Made by a program: the position numbers and the translations under genes
The notes under the pieces: model-generated
The model's database searches: none
Seen by the model: the letters and a program-made list of their open reading frames with translations, nothing else
What the model was told of the DNA's origin: nothing
Shown here: positions 1 to 5,223 of the stretch, in pieces
How the letters are laid out: every line of letters begins with the position of its first letter
How positions within the stretch are numbered: the stretch's first letter is position 1
NCBI GenBank assembly: GCA_019314085.1
Contig: JAFCZZ010000224.1
Location: 1-5,394, forward strand
Origin: Deltaproteobacteria bacterium
GTDB taxonomy: Bacteria; Desulfobacterota; Syntrophia; Syntrophales; UBA2210
Reading direction: 5' to 3'
DNA: 5,394 bases

Positions 1-1
1 G

Positions 2-229
2 GTTATTGCCGTCGAAGACGATGGCGTCGGCGTTCCTGCGGAGATAAAGGAAAAAATATTCGAACGTGGCGTAGGGTCCAATACCGGTTACGGGCTCTTC
101 CTGGTACAGGAGATTCTTGCAATCACCGGGATATCGATCAGGGAGACCGGCAAAGAAGGGACTAGCGCACGTTTCGAGATTATTGTGCCACCAGGTGGGT
201 GGCGGATGTCACATTCTGAAGAAATGTAA
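2..229 (+). CDS. Sensor histidine kinase, C-terminal end of the ATPase domain (5' partial)
   Basis: The last 75 codons of a histidine kinase, open at the left edge and ending in TAA. Visible are the G1 box (EDDGVGVP, about residues 5-12 of the fragment), an F-box-like KIFERG, the G2 box (GSNTGYGLFLVQEIL) and the closing strand ARFEIIVP with a short tail after it. These are the ATP-binding elements of the GHKL/HATPase_c fold, which phosphorylates a histidine of the partner domain. The wording of the G2 box and the following ILAITGISIRETG resembles the C-termini of PAS-containing histidine kinases abundant in methanogens. The phospho-acceptor helix and any sensor domain lie outside the window, so neither signal nor membrane location can be told. 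A 123-bp gap with a possible promoter separates it from the phosphatase, so co-transcription is uncertain. Confidence 0.9.
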   Translation, partial: VIAVEDDGVGVPAEIKEKIFERGVGSNTGYGLFLVQEILAITGISIRETGKEGTSARFEIIVPPGGWRMSHSEEM

Positions 230-303
230 GTGAGCCAGCGGGGGAGACAAAGGGTCCCCGTCACCGGACGGATGTGCCTGTATGCAACCGGTACCATTTC
301 CCA

Positions 304-312
304 CATTTATTA
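304..312 (+). promoter_or_regulatory. Possible TATA box of the phosphatase/FHA/kinase operon
   Basis: The only AT-rich stretch in the 123-bp gap is CATTTATTA, about 45 bp before the phosphatase ATG. A start about 25 bp downstream would leave a leader of about 15-20 bases. An AGGTGA motif follows at 314-319 but is too far from the ATG at 353 to act as its ribosome-binding site, and no start codon lies at a proper distance behind it. Weak call, based on position and composition only. A 5-bp inverted repeat (GGGGA 241-245, TCCCC 255-259) lies between the kinase stop and this site. Confidence 0.3.
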
Positions 313-352
313 CAGGTGAAGACCAATCTTCCTGTCACTACGAGTCGAAGAG

Positions 353-1121
353 ATGAGACCAAACGCAGGAACCCGTAAACGTTTTGAATACAGCGCCATC
401 TCCATTGCCGGTGTACGCCCGGTCAATGAGGATGCATGGTGCGCCGCCCCGGTGGGTGAGGGGCTGCTGGTCTGTGCCGTTGCCGACGGGATCGGCGGCT
501 ATGAGGCTGGGGACGTGGCATCCGCCCTTGCTATTCGCATATTCGGGGAGACGGTACTGGAGGCGGAGATCGCCACAGGTGATCATGAAACGGCAGCAGA
601 GGTACTCCGGAGAGGACATACCCTCGCACACGAGGCTATCCTGAAACAGACCACAGGGAAATGTTTCAGGATGGGGACGACACTCGTCTCCGCCTGTTTC
701 AGGGACGGGAAAGTGACACTCTGCAATACGGGGGATTCACGCTGCACCCTCATACGCACGGGAACGGTCAGGCCGCTGACAAAGGATCACTGTGCAGGAC
801 CTGGTGGACAGGGGAATTCTCACACAGGAGGAGGCCGCCTCCCACCCGATGGGAAATATCATCACGCACTCGCTGGGGGCGGACTTCGTCGCCGACTGCG
901 GGGCCCACCCCCTCTGTGACGGTGACACCCTTGTTATCTCATCCGACGGCCTGCACGACTATGTCTCACAGGAGACCATGATTGCGGCAGGAGGGGCGGC
1001 GACCGCAGAAGAAGCGGCCCGACTCCTCATGGAAGAGGCTGCCCGCACGTCGACTGACAATATTACCCTGATCGTCGTCAGGGTGCACAGCGAAGCGATA
1101 CGCCAGGAACAGAGTGAGTAA
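353..1121 (+). CDS. PP2C-family Ser/Thr protein phosphatase (frameshifted as written)
   Basis: A cytoplasmic metal-dependent (PPM/PP2C) phosphatase related to bacterial Stp1/PrpC, expected to reverse phosphorylation by the kinase encoded two genes downstream. The first part reads from ATG 353: RPVNED (residues 22-27), the metal-binding VADGIGG (43-49, D45/G46), RMGTTLV (106-112), NTGDSR (125-130) and LTKDH (142-146). The family signature then continues in the next frame from 792: VQDLVDRGILTQEEA, HPMGNIITHSLG, the metal-binding SDG (D at 945-947) and DN (D at 1056-1058), ending in TAA at 1119-1121. The switch between positions 790 and 792 equals one extra base or two missing bases. A repaired product would be about 255 residues, the usual family size, with all acidic metal ligands present. 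ATG 353 is the only normal start after the in-frame TGA at 317-319; no good ribosome-binding site precedes it. The last residues overlap the region upstream of the next gene. Real pseudogene versus sequencing error cannot be decided here. Confidence 0.87.
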
Positions 1122-1122
1122 C

Positions 1123-1927
1123 ATGACTGACCAGGAGAAATATACCAATACAAATACCGTGGTGATGACCGAGGATCTGGATTACTATGAAGACCTCTCC
1201 AAGTACCTCAATGTACTCTCAAACCCCGTACGCCTGCGTATCCTTAAGATCATTGAGCACACTCCGACGGAAGCCCGCGAGATCGCCGCCGGGATCGGCA
1301 CATCCTATGTAAATACCAAAAAACATCTCGAGAAGATGCTCACGGCAGGCATCATCACCAAGGAGGCGGGGTTCGGCCGGGCCACCTCCCGCGGGTCCCT
1401 GCCGGTCTGGAAATACACCACCCGCCCTGGTGGCATCGAGGAGATCATCCGCAACCTCGGGTTCTTCTCGAACTTAGACATCCATATCGGGGGACGCAGG
1501 GGAAACACCGGTCCTCTTCATCCTCGGCGGACCAGCGGACGGGCAGACCTTTCCTCTCTCTGAAGAAGTGACGCGAATCGGGCGGGAGGAGAAACATATG
1601 GGAGTCAAAAAGACAGAGAAATCTCCATCAGCCATCCGGTATCTCCCCCCGGGAACAATCACCGGCGATGCAGCCATCGTCGTCTCCCGCGAGTTTGACC
1701 TTGTCACCCGCATATCCCGCCCGCACGCCGAAATACACAAAAAGGGTGACGGATGGTATCTCACTGACCGGGGAAGCACCGGCGGAACCTCCTTAAATGA
1801 CAGCTCGTGTGATCCGAACCGGGAGGTGCGGCTGATGGCAGGGGATATCATCGACCTTGCCCGCGGCCCCCGGGGGGTCAGGTTCCTCTTTGTCGTTGCT
1901 GAGGAACAGGACGCAGCAGACGAATAG
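1123..1927 (+). CDS. Winged-helix DNA-binding and FHA domain fusion protein (frameshifted as written)
   Basis: Probable phosphorylation-responsive transcription regulator. Residues 25-100 form an ArsR-like winged helix: LNVLSNPVRLRILKII, then REIAAGIGTSYVNTKKHLEKM (recognition helix) and a wing around 81-98. From about residue 124 an FHA domain follows in the next frame: PVLFILGGPADGQTFPL, then RIGRE (151-155), SRPHAEI (198-204) and GSTGGTSLND (217-226), the family's phosphothreonine-binding loops with GG in place of the usual NG. The frame changes at the G run 1489-1493: removing one G gives an uninterrupted 267-residue protein. No start codon exists in the FHA frame before 1568, and a start at GTG 1568 or ATG 1598 would cut off the first FHA strand, so one fused protein is the best reading. 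ATG 1123 is preferred because GTGA at 1114-1117 sits at ribosome-binding distance; GTG 1114 is the alternative. It starts 1 bp after the phosphatase stop and ends 9 bp before the kinase gene. The N-terminal tail (7-18) is Thr-rich and could be a phosphorylation target. Confidence 0.83.
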
Positions 1928-1936
1928 AGAAAAGAG

Positions 1937-4321
1937 ATGGATATGATAAACCGAAGTGGCGATACGCACAGTGGGAACCGGAAGAACAAAAGCAGCCGCC
2001 CCGTACGACTGCTTGCCGTCTTTCTGTTTTTCGCAGGAATGCTCTGCATTACCTCCAGTGCCGCATCTTTGAGCGTCGGCAACGGCGGGTATGTCACCAT
2101 TTCAGGGGCACTCGCTGATGCTGTGCCGGGGGATACGATTGCAGTGGGAAGCGGCACATATTACGAATCCCTAATCATCACCGTTCCGGTGACGATCACG
2201 GGCGTGGATACCGGCGGAGGGCTGCCGGTCATTATAGCGACGGAGGGTGAGGCAGCCATCATACTGGAGGCAGGAAAGACCACCATAAAAGGACTGGCCA
2301 TCACCGGCACAGTTCCGTGCGGCATCTTCGTACATTCGGACAATAATGTGATCACAGGGACTACGGTTACCACCACCCTTCCCGGGACCAGCGTAGGCAT
2401 CCGCATATATGACGCGGACCGGACGCTGGTGACGGGAAACCTCATTGAGGGGCAGCGTATCGGCATCCAGATCAGCGAATCGGACGGGACTGCGGTCTGT
2501 TACAACCAGTTTGCCACCGTAGTCAATGCAGTCTCGTCCTCCCCGGGAACAACCTGGACATCACCGGTGATCACCTACCAGTATGACGGCGCCTTCTTCA
2601 ATGGGCAGGTCGGCAACAGCTGGAGTGGATATGCGGGAACTGACAGAGACGGGGACGGAATCGGGGATGAGCCTTATGTAGTTCCGTCAATCTCTACCGC
2701 ACAGTTCAGAGCGTGGGAGAATGCAGGGGGACAGCACCCCTTTAACCGCAAGCCCTTTGACCTGATGGGCGAGCTCACCGGCGGTGTCACAGTGGAGGAT
2801 ACCGCCCCCCTGGTCGCAGGAATTGATGCATACACGATCACTCTTCTCCCGGAGGTTCCCGGAGATGCTAACAGGCTGAAACCGGGCTCTGATGGAACAA
2901 ACAGTCCCTTCACGTTCCCCCGGAAACCTGAAGGACTGCTCTGGCCGGTCACCGCCTTTCTCGCATCCATTCTGGTCGCCGGAGGACTTACCTATGCCGA
3001 CCGGCGCACACGGCAACGCAGTGTCCTGGACCGCACCGGCTCCACCACACTCATCCTGACAGCAGGGTACACCATCCTTGCGGTTCTCTGCAGTTCCGTG
3101 ATATTTGTGACAGGGTTCCAGGCTCTCAGAGTGCTGGGAACGATACCGGGCATAAATCCCCTCATCGCTGGCCAGGCATTTCTCTCGATGGTGGCAATCT
3201 TCCTTGCCGCATCCGTGGCAACTGAGAGGGCACCCAGATATCTGCTCGTCGCCTACCTCCTCGCAGCAGGGATCGTGGCGATGACTTCAGGAGCCCTGAT
3301 ACTGACAGGAAGGGACGGCACAGGCCCTGCCGTCTCCCTCAGCCTGGCGCTCGCCATTGCTGCCTTCGGACTCGGGCTCTACCACCGCTCCCGCATCATC
3401 ACTCCCGGCATCTCCGGAGATATGGACGAGCAGACCCGTATCGTCCACGAGGGCAACCCGTTTGACGAGAGCCAGATCATGGACACGCAACTGCGTGATG
3501 TGTACTTCCCTGCCACCCTTGCAGACCGGTACCGTGACGTGACATTCATCGGCAAGGGCGGGCTTGCACGGGTCTTTCGGGCAGTCAGGAGATCCGACGG
3601 AGCGGTCGTCGCGGTCAAGGTCCCTATCAGCTTTGATGAGACGACGGGCCGCATCTTTTTAAAGGAAATGAAAATCTGGGAAGGACTTGTTCACCCGAAC
3701 ATCGTCCGCCTCTGTTCGGTAAATATCCTGCCCGTGCCCTTCGTGGAGATGGAATATGTATCGCGTTCCCTTGCCGGGGTCAGCCTGCCGCTTTCACCCG
3801 CAAAAGCAGCAGCGATTGTAGAAGATATCGTCAGCGGCCTTGCCTATGCCCACGACCACGGCATCATCCACCGTGACATCAAGCCGCAGAACATCCTCCT
3901 TGCAGAGGACGGTACGGCTAAGATCACCGACTGGGGTCTTGGGACCGTGATGGACGACCGGCACGAGTCCTCTATCGTGGGCTTTTCGATACAGTACGCA
4001 GCCCCGGAACAGATTGCCCCCCGCCGCTTCGGGGATGCCGATACCCGGACCGACATCTACCAGACCGGAGTTGTCTTCTACGAGCTCCTGACCGGCCATC
4101 GGCCGTTTGATGACGGAGGACTGGGCGAGATGACGGACGCCATCCTCGGGGAAATTCCCGCACCCCCCTCGTCCCTTGTTCCGGCGGCGGCACCCTGGGA
4201 CGAGATCGTGATGCGCTGCATTGCAAAGGAAAAGGAGCAGCGCTATTCCTCCGCTCAGGCGCTAAAAGAGGCCCTGCGCACTCCATTCGTTCAGTTCTCC
4301 TCATCCTCGAACTTCTCGTAG
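1937..4321 (+). CDS. Transmembrane Hanks-type Ser/Thr protein kinase with extracellular NosD-like beta-helix domain
   Basis: A receptor-like kinase of 794 residues. Order of parts: basic N-terminus and signal peptide or anchor (about 21-43); extracellular right-handed beta-helix (about 45-250), opening with PGDTIAVGSGTYYES and closing with the NosD-type NSWSGYAGTDRDGDGIGD (227-244); a linker; five hydrophobic segments (about 333-353, 370-393, 406-428, 434-457, 462-482); a juxtamembrane stretch; and a kinase domain (about 530-782). With the N-terminal part outside, five spans put the kinase in the cytoplasm. Kinase motifs: glycine loop GKGGLARV (539-546, third Gly is Ala), K561 in VAVK, E577 in the C-helix, HRDIKPQN (645-652, catalytic D647), DWG instead of DFG (665-667), AAPE (688-691), DIYQTG (706-711) and R769. 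All catalytic residues are present, so it should be active. ATG 1937 is used; ATG 1943 is also possible. Neither has a clear ribosome-binding site, which fits coupling to the upstream gene. The phosphatase and FHA regulator upstream are its likely partners. What the beta-helix senses (surface sugar, protein or metal) is unknown. Confidence 0.93.
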   Translation: MDMINRSGDTHSGNRKNKSSRPVRLLAVFLFFAGMLCITSSAASLSVGNGGYVTISGALADAVPGDTIAVGSGTYYESLIITVPVTITGVDTGGGLPVIIATEGEAAIILEAGKTTIKGLAITGTVPCGIFVHSDNNVITGTTVTTTLPGTSVGIRIYDADRTLVTGNLIEGQRIGIQISESDGTAVCYNQFATVVNAVSSSPGTTWTSPVITYQYDGAFFNGQVGNSWSGYAGTDRDGDGIGDEPYVVPSISTAQFRAWENAGGQHPFNRKPFDLMGELTGGVTVEDTAPLVAGIDAYTITLLPEVPGDANRLKPGSDGTNSPFTFPRKPEGLLWPVTAFLASILVAGGLTYADRRTRQRSVLDRTGSTTLILTAGYTILAVLCSSVIFVTGFQALRVLGTIPGINPLIAGQAFLSMVAIFLAASVATERAPRYLLVAYLLAAGIVAMTSGALILTGRDGTGPAVSLSLALAIAAFGLGLYHRSRIITPGISGDMDEQTRIVHEGNPFDESQIMDTQLRDVYFPATLADRYRDVTFIGKGGLARVFRAVRRSDGAVVAVKVPISFDETTGRIFLKEMKIWEGLVHPNIVRLCSVNILPVPFVEMEYVSRSLAGVSLPLSPAKAAAIVEDIVSGLAYAHDHGIIHRDIKPQNILLAEDGTAKITDWGLGTVMDDRHESSIVGFSIQYAAPEQIAPRRFGDADTRTDIYQTGVVFYELLTGHRPFDDGGLGEMTDAILGEIPAPPSSLVPAAAPWDEIVMRCIAKEKEQRYSSAQALKEALRTPFVQFSSSSNFS

Positions 4322-4464
4322 TAATGGCCCCCCTCACAGAACGGTTTCTTCTTTGATTTTCCGGAGCGGCAGAGAATCACAGTCGACGTAGTCTCAATAT
4401 GGACAACCTTCGAGTTGCAGAGGTGTGTTACGTTGCGTACAATGTATGGGCTGTTCTCTGAGAC
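4291..4464 (-). CDS. CDGSH-type iron-sulfur domain protein, short, no normal start codon
   Basis: On the minus strand an open frame of about 57 residues ends in TGA at 4291-4293. It begins SENSPYIVRNVTHLCNSK and carries CRSGKSKKKPFCEGGH, matching the CDGSH pattern C-x-C-x2-S-x3-P-x-C-D-G-S-H, followed by an acidic tail. Such proteins hold a [2Fe-2S] cluster with three Cys and one His and serve in redox or cluster transfer. Two departures stand out: the second Cys is Ser (TCC), and DGS is EGG, so one cluster ligand is missing. An in-frame TGA lies at 4468-4470, and only GAA and GTC codons come before the SENSPYIV start; GTC (4462-4464) stands where an ATG or GTG would be expected. The gene converges on the kinase gene and overlaps its 3' end by 31 bp. 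The family match is clear by eye. Whether the gene is expressed, uses a rare start (ATT 4441-4443 is another option) or is decaying is open. Confidence 0.72.
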   Translation of the reverse strand, partial: VSENSPYIVRNVTHLCNSKVVHIETTSTVILCRSGKSKKKPFCEGGHYYEKFEDEEN

Positions 4465-4515
4465 TTCTCAATAGAGTGTTCTTTTTCTTCGGGACTGTCG
4501 TGCTGTGTGTCTGTT

Positions 4516-4528
4516 ATTGGTTGCCAAT
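4516..4528. repeat. Inverted repeat ATTGG-TTG-CCAAT upstream of hicB
   Basis: Perfect 5-bp arms around a 3-bp spacer, 14 bp before the TATA box of hicB. It could bind a dimeric regulator, for example one acting on the toxin-antitoxin pair. The arms are short enough to arise by chance, and the HicB encoded here has no visible DNA-binding domain, so the role is a guess. Confidence 0.3.
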
Positions 4529-4541
4529 GCAGAAGCAATTG

Positions 4542-4551
4542 TATATATTTA
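4542..4551 (+). promoter_or_regulatory. TATA box upstream of hicB
   Basis: TATATATTTA is the strongest TATA-like element in the window. Transcription would begin about 25 bp downstream, near 4570-4575, leaving a leader of about 50 bases before ATG 4623. A second candidate, TTAAAGTA (4594-4601), is centred about 26 bp before the ATG and would give a leaderless hicB message; the lack of a clear ribosome-binding site before the ATG makes that option reasonable. Confidence 0.5.
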
Positions 4552-4622
4552 TTGTTGGATGACCAGCCCGGAGACTGTCAGATAACCCGTACCTTAAAGT
4601 ATTCATACGGGAAGATAATCCT

Positions 4623-4826
4623 ATGAAATTACGTGTCATTCTTGAGCCCAGTGAAGAAGGTGGGTATACCATATTTGTACCGGCACTTTCTGGTTGCATC
4701 AGTGAGGGGGATACACGTGAAGAAGCCTTACGCAATATCAGAGAAGCGATTTCTCTATATCTGGAGCCAATTGAAGATGATGGGTTTTTCAGTGATGCGG
4801 CCGAGCAGGTTGAGATTGCGGTATGA
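4623..4826 (+). CDS. hicB: HicB-family antitoxin
   Basis: A 67-residue protein with the compact HicB/UPF0150 fold: KLRVILEPSEEGGYTIFVP (residues 2-20), LSGCISEGDTREEALRNI (22-39) and EAISLYLE (41-48). HicB proteins bind and neutralise the HicA mRNA-cleaving toxin. Full-length family members often add a C-terminal ribbon-helix-helix or HTH domain for autoregulation. This one stops after the core with an acidic tail, so it belongs to the short class and may not bind DNA. Its stop overlaps the hicA start (ATGA, 4823-4826), the usual coupled arrangement, although here the antitoxin comes first. No strong ribosome-binding site precedes ATG 4623. Base composition is AT-richer than the upstream operon, which suggests separate acquisition. 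Confidence 0.9.
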   Translation: MKLRVILEPSEEGGYTIFVPALSGCISEGDTREEALRNIREAISLYLEPIEDDGFFSDAAEQVEIAV

Positions 4827-5050
4827 CAAAAGTTCCTGGTATCCATTATGATGTGCTTATCAAGGCTCTTCAAAGGGATGGCTGAGTTGTTGTTCGTCAG
4901 CGGGGCAGTCACATTCGTATGCAAAAACACATACAGGCAGAAACCCTGAAACTGACCATACCTGCACATAAACCAATCAAACGTTCCACCCTGTCTCACA
5001 TTTTAAAACAGGCTCATATGACTGTTGAAGAGTTGAATAGACTTTTGTGA
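4823..5050 (+). pseudogene. hicA: HicA-family mRNA interferase toxin, interrupted by an in-frame TGA
   Basis: Read through from ATG 4823 to TGA 5048-5050, the frame gives 75 codons of a typical HicA: YDVLIKALQRDG (residues 9-20), a stop at codon 21, then VVVRQRGSHIRM (22-33) with the catalytic His at 30, LTIPAHKPIKRSTLSHILKQ, and a C-terminal TVEELNRLL helix. HicA cleaves mRNA through this His using a double-stranded-RNA-binding-like fold. At codon 21 the family often has Trp (DGW), so TGG to TGA is the simplest explanation. With the stop obeyed only 20 residues are made and the toxin is dead, leaving hicB as an orphan antitoxin. Everything after the stop stays in frame with motifs intact, so the lesion is recent or a base-call error. 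Recoding of UGA is unlikely because TGA also ends hicB and hicA itself. Confidence 0.85.
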
Positions 5051-5051
5051 C

Positions 5052-5097
5052 CGGGGTTTGGTGCATCAAATCCGAATGTCACCATCGTGTAACCCCG
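5052..5097. repeat. Nested inverted repeat downstream of hicA, possible terminator or RNA hairpin
   Basis: CGGGGTT (5052-5058) pairs with AACCCCG (5091-5097), and inside it GGTG (5060-5063) pairs with CACC (5080-5083), giving an interrupted hairpin that starts just after the hicA stop. A pyrimidine-rich run (5109-5126) follows, but there is no clean T tract. It may end hicBA transcription; the loop is long and the call is weak. Confidence 0.3.
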
Positions 5098-5131
5098 TGG
5101 TTGCATCGTTCTCTCTCTTCCATTTTATGCA

Positions 5132-5137
5132 TTTATA
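5132..5137 (+). promoter_or_regulatory. Probable TATA box of the secreted-protein gene
   Basis: TTTATA within an AT-rich patch (about 5121-5137) of otherwise GC-rich sequence. A start about 25 bp downstream near 5160 would give a leader of about 60 bases before ATG 5224. It is the only good TATA candidate between hicA and the last gene. Confidence 0.4.
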
Positions 5138-5223
5138 CCCCTCTGCGTGAACCTTATGAACAGAGGCCCGGGGAGATGTGCCAATGCCTGCCCGGACCCG
5201 ACAAAACAGGAGATGAGTAATAA

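Larger units (their letters stand above)
4465..4622. other. AT-richer intergenic region between the CDGSH gene and hicB
   Basis: No coding region is visible on either strand. The stretch is clearly AT-richer than the kinase gene and must hold the divergent upstream regions of the minus-strand CDGSH gene and of hicB. It contains an inverted repeat (ATTGG 4516-4520, CCAAT 4524-4528), two TATA-like elements pointing to hicB, and at its left edge the palindrome TGAGA-CT-TCTCA (4459-4470), which sits on the presumed beginning of the CDGSH gene. No TATA box for the minus strand is evident. Confidence 0.5.

Noticed and set aside
241..259. GGGGA/TCCCC inverted repeat after the histidine kinase as a terminator
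   Set aside because: Arms are only 5 bp with a 9-base loop and no T-rich run follows.
1568..1927. FHA domain as a separate gene starting at GTG 1568 or ATG 1598
   Set aside because: Conserved first-strand residues (VLFILGGPADGQTFPL) lie upstream in the same frame with no start codon before them, so a separate start would truncate the domain. The ATG at 1598 does have a GGAGGAG-like site, so an internal product cannot be fully excluded.
1474..2157. Long minus-strand open frame of 227 codons opposite the FHA gene and kinase start
   Set aside because: It is antisense to clear FHA and kinase motifs, is rich in Ser/Arg/Pro as typical of shadow frames in GC-rich DNA, and shows no family motif.
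3972..4337. Minus-strand frame overlapping the kinase C-terminal lobe and part of the CDGSH gene
   Set aside because: It is in a different frame from the CDGSH motif, Arg-rich and without motifs, and lies over conserved kinase sequence.
4883..4885. TGA as a selenocysteine or reassigned codon in hicA
   Set aside because: HicA is not a selenoprotein family, no selenocysteine insertion element is evident, and TGA is used as an ordinary stop in hicB, hicA and the CDGSH gene.
4514..4999. Minus-strand open frame of 161 codons opposite hicBA
   Set aside because: It runs antisense to the convincing hicB and hicA frames and contains no recognisable domain; its length results partly from low stop density.
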